Source of the DNA: Epithemia pelagica
Taxonomy: Eukaryota; Bacillariophyta; Bacillariophyceae; Surirellales; Surirellaceae
Direction: 5' to 3'
Assembly (NCBI GenBank): GCA_946965045.2
Contig: OX337230.1
Span: 3,968,001-4,032,000 of the forward strand
DNA length: 64,000 nucleotides
Under the pieces are notes generated by a model. That model was given only the letters and a program-made list of their open reading frames with translations. It was not told the origin of the DNA and did no database searches. A program made the position numbers and the translations under genes. Below, one piece after another: positions 32,229-42,600 of the stretch. The number at the start of each line of letters is the position of its first letter. Position 1 is the stretch's first letter.

Positions 32229-32459
32229 TTGTGCCTCCTTTTCTTCGCTGGTTCTTTCTGCCTTTCGGAGACGAATAATATATCGATTGAGTCTCCTTCG
32301 CGCAAAGAAATCGGTAACATTTAATGCGTCATATACTTCAGTCATATTTTCATGTTCAGGATCAAATTGCTCAAGGGGTATGCCAGTACCAGATCCATCT
32401 TTATATGCTGCAGCTGCTTTTTTCCATCGCCGTTCCTCATCTGTTGTTTCCATTTCCAT
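30795..32459 (-). CDS. CR-like PD-(D/E)XK nuclease-domain protein, copy A, with unrelated first exon
   Basis: Predicted 474 residues from exons 32459-32229 and 31988-30795, separated by a 240-nt phase-0 intron. The first exon encodes 77 residues (start MEMETTDEERRWKKAAAAY, rich in Glu, Arg and Lys) that I cannot assign; its ATG is in a good context (GCAACCATGG). The second exon encodes 397 residues with a restriction-endonuclease-like core: Asp in 'GNIDVVMA' (~227), Glu and Lys in 'AIELKK' (~250 and 252), then a helix with 'RQVVLQHL'. This order is typical of PD-(D/E)XK nucleases and of nuclease modules in Crinkler-RHS-type (CR) effectors. A long acidic, low-complexity tail (GEDEGEDEGDSNDD) follows. 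Copy B has the same second exon behind a different first exon. Host target and activity are unknown. Confidence 0.65.
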
Positions 32460-32932
32460 GGTTGCTGTCTTCGGTTTGATTGCCGCTCCATGTAAATTTT
32501 GCGGAGGAAAGCTCTATATCCGGGTTGGATTGGCCTTTCTCCGCAAATCATGCTGCGCACATCGCACATGCTCGAGCATGCTCCGCGCGTCCGATTACAT
32601 GCCCACTGAGCCTGAGGCCGGTCCTTAAACCCAAATGACTCTACGGGAGTATGGATAGCGCGCAGCGGGTCGACTACTCGTAGACCGAAAGTTCAAAGTT
32701 ACAAAGTTGCAAATTTAAAACTTTTAATTTTTGAATAAGCTACTTCGGCGAAGTCCGTTCTAAACTACTCCTACTAGCAACTAGTAGATGGTGGCCGTGA
32801 AGACCGCCCTTCTTCTCCAGCTAGGTACTCCTAGTCCACTGGGCAATCTAAACCAAGTTAGGTCTATATTCATTTGGATGGTTTGGACACTTTATTCAAC
32901 ATTCACAAATCGTTCAATCAATTTCTCCATGA
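32460..32932. other. Intergenic region upstream of CR nuclease gene A
   Basis: About 0.47 kb between the alternative first exon and the LTR of the truncated retroelement. It should contain the promoter of gene A. No gene or clear repeat is recognised. Confidence 0.35.
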
Positions 32933-33213
32933 TATCAGCGTTCACACAATGAACATGCGCCTCCTCCAAACTCAGCACAGCACATACAAGTTCACGATTG
33001 ACCTCGCACCACATCCTACGAATACATCTAGTCATAATTTCCAAATTTGTAAAACACTCACTACACAGATTTCATTCGTCCCTAGCAGTTTACATACTGT
33101 CAACCGGATTGGACCGATCGACCATGGGAACCTCCACTATTGGAACGGCCGCCTCGTTCGGAACTCCCACGAACAACTCATCGGAGAAACCGTACCTCCA
33201 TTTAACAATGAGA
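32933..33213 (+). repeat. 5' LTR of the truncated copia (CoDi-like) element
   Basis: Starts with TATCAGCGTTCA, the same first bases as the reverse complement of the complete element's LTRs, and ends with ACAATGAGA just before the GTTATGAGCCCAAGCGG primer-binding region. It is clearly diverged from the complete element, so it represents an older or different subfamily. Confidence 0.75.
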
Positions 33214-34965
33214 GGTTATGAGCCCAAGCGGTCTCACTGGGCTTTAACCGTGTTCCCTTTACTTTTGTTTTTATACTTCACGATGAAGTTTGATTTACTT
33301 ATCAGTTCAATCGCGATGCGACAGGCTTTACAATTGCCTGAATCCAAAATGCGAACCGAACCACCTCTCGACGGGATCAAGTGGGAGTCAACGTTGCAGT
33401 TGCACATGCATCCGAATACTTTCTGGTCACCCAACCAAATCGCTTCGTTGCCCTTACCTTTACGATTACCTGCACGATCACTTGCACCAACACTCACTTT
33501 TTGGACGAATCCAAAACAGTTACGTGCCAATTGCTTTACGTCGTTTCCATCTACCTCTACGATCACCATGAAGATCCCGACTCCGGTTTCAACCCCCAAG
33601 AAGTCCTCTGGGACGGCCTCCTTTACGGCGGATACCACAATCAATGGTATCTCGTTGACTGCTACGAAAAGTCGCAACTTCGACTTGGGCGCCTTTGCTG
33701 ACACGATTACCCCTGCTTACCGCAGTAGCTTGTCCGGGAAGACGTTGTTTGATTTTCGCAACGATGCTGTTGTTGGTTTGACTCCTCCCTTCAGTTTCTC
33801 TTGGGCCGTCGTCAGTACGACCGATGACAAGTCGTTCTTCCAAGACAACAACAAGACGATGATGCAACTCTACTCCCTCAAGGCCCGGTTGACGACCTAC
33901 TGCATGCATTCGGTTTTTGACATCCTACCTGTCGATCCGGATACCGGCGTGCTTGATTCTTCCGGTGGAACTTTGAACTTGCTGGAACATGCCTGTTCGA
34001 TCTCTGAAGCCCAGGTTCGTCTCAGCAGCCAAATTTATGCTGAACGTACTACGGACAACCTGCATCCGCAGAACTTGTCTTGGACCCAGGATTTACTTTT
34101 GGCCTCTTGCGATGGCACGCTTCGGGCAGACCTCGAGAATCGCTTGGTGACTATTCCCGATAACGAACAAGGTGGGCCCTTGGTTTTACACATGGTCTTG
34201 TCCCAGTTACTCATGACTACAAGTGAAGCAGCCCGTGGAATCGTCCGTCGTTTGGAGAAACACAAGGTGACTGACTATCCAGGCAAAAATATCACTCAGT
34301 TTTGTTGTACGTTTAACAACGTGGTTCTACGCCTTAGTTTGAGCGGTCATATTCCATCTGACATCTGTGGGATTTTCCAAGAGCGCCTTCTCACTTGCAC
34401 CGTCCCGAAGTTCCTCAGCATGATGGAGTATCTCAACAACGACGACGATCCCATCCTTCAAGACTTTTTCGGTTTACGAGAACGCGTCGTCGCCAAGTAT
34501 CAGTCGCTCCTTCTCTCGGAGAAATGGTTGCCTACAACTACTTCTGGTAGTGCAGCCTTTCCAGCCTTGACCGAAACGAAGAAGACTGGCGTCCTTAATG
34601 ATGGATCCAAAGGCAAACGTCCTCCCGTTCCCATCGATACTACACCTCCGGCCGACGGCGAAGACAACTGGAAATTCCATCCAACGAACCCCAAGCGTAA
34701 ATTGTGGTGGTGCGCACTCTGTCCCAATGGGACTCCAACTGGCACGGGCCGTTGGGGCAACCATAGTACCGATCGTCATGATCCCACCAAGGTTAAGCGT
34801 AAATCCTCTGAGACGCCTTCAGCTCCAGCTGCTAACACGGCCTCAGATGCTGGACCTTCCGACTCTCCCACTGCTGCACCGTCTGCCTCGTCGACTACTG
34901 GGGACGATGCTGCACCACCGACCTATGCCAACGTTGCCTTGACCTCCTTGCGTGATTTTCGCTAG
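33124..34965 (+). CDS. gag: Copia-type Gag of the truncated element
   Basis: A 613-residue open frame from the ATG at 33124, co-linear with Gag of the complete element at 44367-46220. Shared blocks include 'AYRSSLSGKTLFDFRN', 'TTYCMHSVFDILPVD', 'NLSWTQDLLLASCDGTLRAD' and a C-terminal zinc-knuckle-like 'WWCALCPNGT...GNHSTDRHD' with two Cys and two His. Translation would start inside the LTR, as in the complete element. The frame is fully open although pol and the 3' LTR are missing, which is unexpected for an old fragment. The region before 33124 is also open in this frame, but lies in the LTR. Confidence 0.8.
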   Translation: MGTSTIGTAASFGTPTNNSSEKPYLHLTMRGYEPKRSHWALTVFPLLLFLYFTMKFDLLISSIAMRQALQLPESKMRTEPPLDGIKWESTLQLHMHPNTFWSPNQIASLPLPLRLPARSLAPTLTFWTNPKQLRANCFTSFPSTSTITMKIPTPVSTPKKSSGTASFTADTTINGISLTATKSRNFDLGAFADTITPAYRSSLSGKTLFDFRNDAVVGLTPPFSFSWAVVSTTDDKSFFQDNNKTMMQLYSLKARLTTYCMHSVFDILPVDPDTGVLDSSGGTLNLLEHACSISEAQVRLSSQIYAERTTDNLHPQNLSWTQDLLLASCDGTLRADLENRLVTIPDNEQGGPLVLHMVLSQLLMTTSEAARGIVRRLEKHKVTDYPGKNITQFCCTFNNVVLRLSLSGHIPSDICGIFQERLLTCTVPKFLSMMEYLNNDDDPILQDFFGLRERVVAKYQSLLLSEKWLPTTTSGSAAFPALTETKKTGVLNDGSKGKRPPVPIDTTPPADGEDNWKFHPTNPKRKLWWCALCPNGTPTGTGRWGNHSTDRHDPTKVKRKSSETPSAPAANTASDAGPSDSPTAAPSASSTTGDDAAPPTYANVALTSLRDFR

Positions 34966-35027
34966 GGCGGGTGTTTCTCCAGCACTCCAATGCCCTCTAT
35001 CCCCCTTGGTTGGATACCTTGTTTTGT

Positions 35028-35106
35028 TGGATCTGTAGCCGTTGTATTCTTGCTGATTGGAGAGTAGTAAAGGTTTGCCATCAACAGTGATTAGCTTGCC
35101 CTCCAT
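35028..35106 (-). pseudogene. Truncated CR header exon (H3)
   Basis: Reading from the ATG at 35106, the first ~23 codons (MEGKLITVDGKPLLLSNQQE and the next few) match the header exons at 55813 and 58748 (MARKRIIVDGKPVQLSNHQE). Upstream sequence (ATGGTGTTGTTCCAAT on the plus strand) also matches. Homology stops at the junction with the truncated copia element, and the remaining ~38 codons of the header are missing. It may be the lost first exon of the gene now at 30795-32459, but that is speculation. Confidence 0.75.
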
Positions 35107-37488
35107 GGTGTTGTTCCAATCTTTCTGTGGTACTCCTAATTACCTTTTCACCAAAAACCTATTCATTTCGCCGACTCACGAGGGAGTGTGAGGTTTCCTA
35201 TCTCCTATCACCGAACTGCTGACGTTCCCTACTCTTCCTTCATATTCCCCTACAATACGACTCATTCTACATCTCTCGGTTTCAGTTGTACTGTTTTCAG
35301 TTTTGCTGACGTCACTGTAGAGATTAAAGTATTCCCATTAATCTGTTCGTCTGAGTTCAGTATGAACGGGACGGGTGGGCCGTAAGGCTTGGGGTCTGGG
35401 GTGGGAATTTCCAGGAAGACCAGCTGTAAGGCCGTTCCTTACGCCAAACCAAACCAAACCTGAATCCTCAAATTTCACCATCATGACGCCATATATCCGG
35501 GTATTTTGGCTTTTCAGGTTTGGTTCAGATTATTTTGAACCAAACCTGATATCAGGTTTGGTTCAGATTGGCGCGTTTACCAAACCTGAAACACACTAGG
35601 GATAAAGTTTTCGTTATACTAATGTACACCTTTCATACAGTTTCGAATTCGACTTGGCATGCGTGCGTTGAACTCCAACGGTCACACGTCCCCCTATCTC
35701 TAATGAAATGAGACGACATGTCCTGTGTACGATGGAATTCTTTTAGTATTCAATTTAATGAAGTCAAATGGGGGAAGTTGGGGGACGAAGCGCGGTCTCT
35801 GACTTTGGTTTGGTTGAGTGTAAGGACGGCAAATCGCACCTTTTTCCAAACAAATCCTGGAAAGGTCTTCACAGGTTTGGTTTGGTTCGGCGTAAGGAAC
35901 GGCCTAAGGGCTGGGTCATCGATTTGACTGCACGTTTTGAAAATGCTAAGGGGCCGTATAGGGTTAAGGATTTCATCATAGATTTTCAAATTACGCGGTG
36001 ATTTCCCTCACATTTTCTTTCGCGATGACCATGGCGGTCTTCCATTGTTGATTGTGAGCCCCGTAGTCAAAAGTAACTGCACAAAATAGCGAAAATAGAC
36101 CCCCCGGGAAATTTGGACAGGGGGAACAACGCCAGCGACATTGCATGCGTAACTGAAAATAGAAGATTAACATATTAATCTGTGAAGTAGAGAAGAAAGG
36201 GGAAAAATCAATAACGACGCGTTGACGCTCAGAACAAATAAACGGGGAAAAATGGCAAAAAAGGGGGGGGGGTGAAAAAATCGAGTTGTATGGATGTCAC
36301 TGACTGTTCTGGGGGCGTGCTGTACGACTATGTAGCAAAGAGATAGATATTTTAAATATGGTGTCGCAGTTTTCCGGGTTTCCACTGAATTCCTGGAAAT
36401 GAGGGATTACCTGGGATTTATTTATCTCCAGCAGTTGGAAGACGTAAATACCTAAATTCGAACATGGAAATTTGGAAGTTGAAGCGATAGGGAAATTTCC
36501 GAAGGACAGAACACGGCAAAAATAATGCATGGTAGCGATGGGGAGTGGCTATAGAAATCTAGTAGTTGTAAGATAAGACAGCTGATGGGGGGAAATAACC
36601 CCACACTAACGGTAAAAGAAGTGCTGGTTGTCTAAAATTAGAGACTCTTATGAAATTGAAGCATTTTGGTTCGGGTCCTTTGGTTCTGAGTTCCACCACG
36701 ATGGGAATGGAGTGAACAATTACAGCGCATAGTGCTCCGGGCCTTGTGGTTGTGGATCTGGCATTGCTTTGTGTGATTGGTGGTTGTTGAGTTTTATTTT
36801 TGCCAGAGTCGCCACGTATGGAATAGGAGAGAAGATTATTTGGAGACGACAAAGAGAGCAGATGAGCGAACGGACGAGAAACAGAAAAAAGCAGTTCAAT
36901 GTAAAACACCATTAGAAGAATAGTGAGCGGAACACGAAAGACGAACAAGAGAGAGGAAAGCAGACGGAACCAACTGGGGTGAAGGGAAGAACTCCATGAC
37001 TGGGACTAAAATGGAGTTGACTTGGTTCCATAGTGATAATGATGATGGGAAGGAAACTGGAGGGAAGGGTGATGATGATATTAGAGGAATGTAAGTAGGA
37101 GCAACAGTGATGAGTGCGAGTCAGTTTACCCCCATGGGAACCAATATGGAGTGCAATATTCCCCCTTCAGACAACCCGTTTCCCTTTCCTGACGCTATCC
37201 CTTTTGCTTTTTGATTGCAACTATTTCGTACATCTTTCACTTAACACAATAAAGCAATGTCAAATAAGGTGGCAAACTAACTCCCACTTTGATTATTTGT
37301 GTAGTGGCTGACACCATCTTGTATCGCATCTCGTACGAGACTGCGTCAATGACATAGACTTTGGAAATACTACGGACTACTCTAACGTCAGTTATATTGC
37401 CTCGAGGTCTAAAGAATCAAAGAAGTGGCTGACACCAACTTTAACACCTCTCTGCATCAATTTCAAACTGTCATCTTCATTAGGACAA
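35107..37488. other. Repeat-bearing non-coding region
   Basis: No convincing gene. It contains the palindromic GGTTTGGTT cluster listed separately, a run of G at about 36264-36273, and otherwise unique sequence with short open frames. Confidence 0.4.
35436..35912. repeat. Palindromic GGTTTGGTT cluster with terminal inverted repeats (MITE-like)
   Basis: The left end GGCCGTTCCTTACGCCAAAC is repeated inverted at the right end (about 35877-35912) with one or two mismatches over ~34 bp. Inside, the 10-mer AGGTTTGGTT and its complement alternate, forming nested hairpins at about 35516-35590. No open frame is conserved. The arrangement fits a foldback or MITE-type element; I could not define a target duplication. 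Confidence 0.6.
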
Positions 37489-38055
37489 TCATCGTTTCTT
37501 CGACATAGATGAAGGCAAACTTCCTGGGCCAAAATAACAAAGAGCCTTGAAAATAGCACTGTTTTTAGCACGTTGCTTCTTCCTTGACTCTGCAGCAAAT
37601 GGACCCAGTTCCGCACAGGGATGCTGAGTCCACGAGAGTGCGGTTGGACGAGGTGCTTCAGGTTTATCTCGGGAGAGGGGTGCAACCAAGAAAAACGGTT
37701 GTGCCGTTGAGGGGTGCCCCCACCATTGATCAAAATGATAATTTTTATAAATTTTCCATTCCGTAGGGTGTGGCTGAAGATACTCCGGTGGATTGGACCA
37801 ACGGATTGACGCCCATACTTTCAGCGGCTCAATACGTGGTTTCTTAAATGAACGAAAGCTGTCTGTTGGGCACTTCCATTTGGTGCCCAAATCATCCTCC
37901 CAAACTTTCACCATTGTCTCTGATATTCCAACTCCCCTGACCACTTGGTCACCCCATGTGCCTTCACGCAAATCGTGCATGACACCATTTGCATCCATTC
38001 TGCGGAACTGAACGTTGCGCTGCTCCATGTAAGGCAACTTCGTGGATGAGGACAT
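37489..38055 (-). CDS. Hypothetical protein, weak support
   Basis: A 188-residue open frame from the ATG at 38055 (MSSSTKLPYMEQ). It is Trp-rich (for example 'YKNYHFDQWWGHPST') and of balanced composition, which is more protein-like than neighbouring frames, and it ends in SMSKKR. I recognise no family. It lies in repeat-rich DNA and could be a fragment of an element-encoded protein or a chance frame. Confidence 0.3.
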   Translation of the reverse strand: MSSSTKLPYMEQRNVQFRRMDANGVMHDLREGTWGDQVVRGVGISETMVKVWEDDLGTKWKCPTDSFRSFKKPRIEPLKVWASIRWSNPPEYLQPHPTEWKIYKNYHFDQWWGHPSTAQPFFLVAPLSRDKPEAPRPTALSWTQHPCAELGPFAAESRKKQRAKNSAIFKALCYFGPGSLPSSMSKKR

Positions 38056-38195
38056 TTGGACTTCTATAGAGACACTTGTGTAGTAGCAGCAATCCTCTTT
38101 TATCGATATGCTTGCACTAAGGCTTGAAATTGGACTGCAGGATGGAGCCGTAATCAATCAGACTAGAACCTGTCCAACTCACTCTTATGGCATTT

Positions 38196-38291
38196 TGCAC
38201 TATATAGTGGAAGTGTAAGCACATATTCTACTATACAGTGGAACTGTACGTGCACATTCCAGTATACAGTCGAATTGTACGTGTACTGCGT
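38196..38291. repeat. Three tandem units of about 32 bp
   Basis: Units begin near 38200, 38233 and 38265 and share TATAcAGTgGAActGTA-type partly palindromic cores. They lie just downstream of the hypothetical gene start and before the larger tandem array. Confidence 0.6.
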
Positions 38292-38343
38292 GGACCGAGT
38301 GTGACACGAGCTGAGATGGCAACAAATGGCTGAGACTGTCGCA

Positions 38344-39020
38344 TGCGATGTGATGCAAGATGATGTCATCCACGTGATCCATTTGTATTATCCGGACGGA
38401 CTTTTTCCTGACGCAAGACGAGTCTCAACAATCATGATATGCTGTCTTGAATTAGTCGCGTCACCCACATTATAAACTCTAAATCCTAGATAGCAATGTA
38501 ACTCATAACGGATGTTAGGCTGTTATTACAAGACGAGTGGAAGTAGTGGCATGTGACATGTGATGCGAGATAATGTCACCCACGTCCATAACACGTGAGG
38601 GCCACCATCTTCCATTATGTGACGAACTAGCTGACACCATCCATCACCTACCATACGAGACTGCATGATGCAAGATGCTGGATTATCATGATGGCCTTTT
38701 TCTGACGTAAGAGGAGTCTCAACAGTCATGATATGATGTCGTGAAGTACGTGCGTCACCCACGTTACAAATTCTAAATCCCAATGGTAGGTTGGTATTAC
38801 AGGATGTTTGGAAGTAGTGTCATGCCTCATGTAACGTCACCCACGTCCATAACACGTGATTGCCACCAACTTCCATCATGTTACGAACTGGCTGACACCA
38901 TCGTCCATGACCTACCATACGAGACTGGTTGATGCAAGATGGTATCATGAACGTCATCCATTCCGATTATCTCGATGGCTTTTTTTCTGACGTAAGAGGA
39001 GTCTCAAGAGTCATGACATG
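38344..39020. repeat. Tandem array of about 290-bp units
   Basis: At least two and a half diverged units. Landmark CTGACG(C/T)AAGA(C/G)GAGTCTCAA occurs near 38408, 38702 and 38986, and CGTCCATAACACGTGA near 38582 and 38845. The units are rich in TGACGT-like and GATGCgAGAT motifs. No open frame is conserved between units. Confidence 0.75.
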
Positions 39021-39186
39021 ATAGTTGCGTCGCTCACGCGTTGGAATGGTTGCGTCGACTGAAATGCGGTAACTCATGTTATGTACGCGTTTTTTGTCAC
39101 TTCGTCTTCTTGGGCTCGCTTTGATTGACCGACCTACACGTGTAGTTGCTGAACACTTCTTTGCAATCCCGACCTCTACGATGCCA

Positions 39187-39294
39187 GATGATGATCAGGG
39201 GATGAGGAGTGAGGATGATGAGAGATTGTTTCTTTTGTTAGATGATGATCAGGGGATGAGGAGTGAGGATGATGAGAGATTGTTTCTTTTGTTG
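39187..39294. repeat. Perfect 54-bp tandem duplication next to a C17 run
   Basis: Two units start at 39187 and 39241 and differ only at the last base. A run of 17 C follows (39295-39311), immediately before the copia insertion site. Long C runs are prone to sequencing error, so the exact length is uncertain. Confidence 0.9.
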
Positions 39295-39333
39295 CCCCCC
39301 CCCCCCCCCCCTTCCCATGGTGTAGATTGGACG

Positions 39334-39338
39334 TGAGG
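39334..39338. repeat. Left target-site duplication of the complete copia element
   Basis: TGAGG immediately before the left LTR; the same five bases follow the right LTR at 46393-46397. Five-base duplications are typical of Ty1/copia integration. Confidence 0.85.
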
Positions 39339-39606
39339 TGTCATTGTGAAGGAGTTTTCTGTTCCACCCGACGAGTTGTTCGTAGAATGTCCGAATGAGG
39401 CGGCCGTTCCATTGAGGGAGGTTCCCATGGTCATTCAGAAAAGTTCCGGTTTGCAGTTCGTAAGATTCTGCTAGGGACGAATGTAAACTGTAGTGCAAGT
39501 TTTGTTACTTCTCAAATTATGACTAGGAGCTAAGTTGGGTGTAGTGCGAGGTCGATATTTTGTTGCATGTGTGGGAGTGAATGGAGGAGGCGCATGAACG
39601 CTGATA
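39339..39606 (-). repeat. 3' LTR of the complete copia element
   Basis: 268 bp, starting TGTCATTGTGAAGG on the plus strand and ending GAACGCTGATA. It matches the other LTR with at most a couple of differences (for example CATTCAG here, CATTCGG there near 39435 and 46221). Confidence 0.9.
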
Positions 39607-39615
39607 CTCGCCCTT
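39607..39615 (-). other. Probable polypurine tract
   Basis: On the minus strand AAGGGCGAG abuts the 3' LTR just after the pol stop codon. This is the expected position for plus-strand DNA priming. Confidence 0.55.
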
Positions 39616-39624
39616 GACCGAGGG

Positions 39625-42600
39625 CTACCAACCCATGATCTTTTTGCGAGCCGTTTCGAAAGGTCCTGTGTCCAATGGTTTGGTAAAGGCATCGCCAAGT
39701 TGATCTGTCGTTGCGATCGCTTTCATGAAGATGCCGTTTGGATCAGTGCTGTTGGGTGAGTTGATGTGTGCGCGGAACCAGTGATATTTGATTCCAATGT
39801 GTTTGCTACGTGGTGTCATTCGCGGTGGATCTTTCGTCGCCAGTTGTAAGGCGGCTTGATTGTCTTCCCAGACGGTGCAAACGAAACTTGGGCCCGCTGG
39901 ATTCAGATGCAAATGAGTAATAATCTTGGCCAATTGATTGCGTAGTGGAAGGAGTGTACGCATGCTGGTTGAGGCAGCAATATACTCGGCTTCCATGGTT
40001 GAGAGTGCAATCTCAGTTTGTAGTTTACTGCTCCATGTGATGGGGGATTGACCGATGGTAATGATGAACCCGGTGCGCGACCGTACGGAAGTTGGATCAT
40101 CGGGGTTCTCGTTACTCCACAGGCCAGCGAAATCGGCGTCCACATAACAATGCAGACTCAGATCCTTGGATGGTTTTAGGATTAGGCCCCTCTCTGCGGT
40201 TCCCATGAGGTAGCGACCGATTCGTTTTAGTGCCTCTCCATGTAGTGCTGTGGGGTTGTTGCTGAATCGTGCCGTTTGGTTGATGGCGAATGCGCAGTCG
40301 GGTCGCGTGTTATTCCCGAGGTAGAGGAGCATGCCCACCACCGATCGGTAATTGTAGTCGGCGTTGAGTGGTGTTCCGTCCAGGTCTTTTCCAATTGTTT
40401 TCGTGGCAGGTGTAGCCTTGGGATTGGATTTGTCGAGTCCCAATGCGCTGATGATGCTACGAGTCAAGTGCGGTTGTCGTAGCTCGACGGTGCCATTCTC
40501 ATGATGCTTGATTTCAACTCCGAGGTACGTTGGAAGATCTCCGAGATGTTCGTAGTCCATCTTCGTCTGTGTCAGTCCCTCGAGGATTCGATTGACGCTT
40601 GCTTCGTCGTGTCCACAAATCACTGCGTCGTCAACGTACGTGATCATCACACAGCCCATTCCGATGAAGAGACATGGGTCGGAACCGTCAGGCTTGAGTC
40701 CAATTTGTTCCAGTTTGTTGCGTAGGTAATCGTACCATAGTCGTGGTGCCCGGCAATCGCCGTAAAGACTCTTGGTCACTTCTAGGACTTTGTCGCTCTG
40801 GCCTGCCCCATACCCTTGTGGCAGATTGACATAGATCGGTTCGGGTAGATCCGATTGGACAAAGGCGTTCTTGAAATCGATTGAGACCGTGTGTAGATTG
40901 TGTTGGATGGACAAGTTGAGAAGAAGACGGACGGTTGGCCAATCAATCACTGGTGCGAAGGTATCGTCTCGGCTAAAAGATGCCTTCTGCTGATCTCCAC
41001 GGACGACCAACCTTGCTTTATACCGTGAGATGGTCCCATCTGGTTTCCGTTTCCGTACAAAGGTCCACATAACGTCTACGATCTCCTTTCCTTTCGCTTG
41101 GATACGAGGGACAAGTTTGAATGTTTTCTTGTTCTCGAGCTCGTTTAACTCCTTGTCCATAGCCGCAATCCACTTGTCCTGTTCTTCCTGAGACAACAAG
41201 CGGATGTCGAAGTAGGATGGCGCGTCTTCGTTAATGGCTTTGGCACTGAAGTAGAGTGGATGCCAATCGTCGATGATGCCCAATGGCGACTGGATTTGAG
41301 CCAAGAGCCGCGAATCGAAGGTGGATGTGAGCTTGTCTGGGTCTAGTCCGTTAGGAAAATCCCACTTGATGGAGTTGGCATAGTGTCCAAAAGCTGTTGG
41401 ATCGTCGTTGATAGCCGTCATGGAGAAACGTTGCCCTGTGACACTTGTGTGTGCCCAAGAGCTGTCTTGATGGGAATCCACATTGTCTGGAAATCGTACT
41501 GGAGCGCGACGTTGACGGTGAGGTCGGCCTGTAGTGGGTTCATGCGTCGCATCAGAGGCTGGACTTGGTGACGACTCGCCCGTTTTTGAACGAGGTGACG
41601 ACTCGCCCGTTTTTGAACGAGGTGACAACTCGCCCGATTTTGAGCTGGGTGACGACTCGCCCGGTTTGGATCGAGGTGTGGTAGGCATGTCGTCGGAAGT
41701 GGAATCGAAAGAGTCAGTCTCGTCAGTCTCGGCAAGAGGTGACAGAGGAGTGATATCGTCCAATTGGATGGGTGTCACGTTAGGATGAGATTCAAGAGTC
41801 GTCCGGCGATGGTTACGACCAAGATCTAATGGTGTGCTTGGTGTAGTAGGCTGGTCGTGTGACGGTTGCTCTGCTCGCTCGCCCTCGGGGATATTCGGAA
41901 CTGGAAGGGACGAAGTGTCGTCGAAGGATACCTTGGGAAGGGACCAGACTGAATCCAAGTCGGGTAATGGTCCATCACGTGTCGGATCGTGGTCGTCGAG
42001 ATAATGATCGCGGGTAAAGAAGTCGGGTAAACTGTTGTCTTGGGGGAATGACCACGTGCTGTTGACAGACATAAATAATTCGTCGTACACCACATGAAAC
42101 TGGGGGGAAATGTGGCCAGTGTCCAAATTCCGAATCATGCCCACCAGACTAGAATGTTGGGGAGAGAAACCCAAGAACTGACCACGACGAGACCGGCGTG
42201 CCCACTTGGGAAGTTTCTTACCGTCCTGCAGTTTTGGATCCAACACGTAACTGGGACAACCCCACACACGAACTCGACGCAGCAGAGTACAATCGATCTT
42301 GGTGCCAGAGAACACTTCCATTGGACACATGTCGTTGTCTTCTTGAGGGACGTGATTGTAGATCCAGGTGGCGTATTCAAGGGCCATGGGCCATAAAGAC
42401 GGTGAAAATGCTGACGGCCATCGAATGTGACAATGGATCATCATGGCTCGGGCCATGTATGTAACTGTTTGAATTGCCCGTTCAGCACCTGCATTGGCAT
42501 GATGAGCTCCGACACCAGAGAGTGTGCTCAAGGGAGAAGGAAAAGTGTTCCGATTGGTCTTGAGAGATTCCTGAAAGGCGTCTGAGGTAAAGACACCGTT

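Larger units (their letters stand above)
32933..35027 (+). mobile_element. Truncated Ty1/copia (CoDi-like) retroelement, LTR plus gag
   Basis: The element keeps its 5' LTR, the methionine-tRNA-like primer site, gag and about 60 bp of the gag-pol junction (GGCGGGTGTTTCTCCAGCAC). Homology to the complete element ends near 35027. Immediately after this point the sequence is the reverse strand of a header exon. Pol and the 3' LTR are absent, so the element cannot move on its own. Confidence 0.8.

Noticed and set aside
38344-39020. Tandem units considered as a CRISPR array
   Set aside because: Units are about 290 bp, diverged and without regular short repeats and spacers; the genome is eukaryotic.
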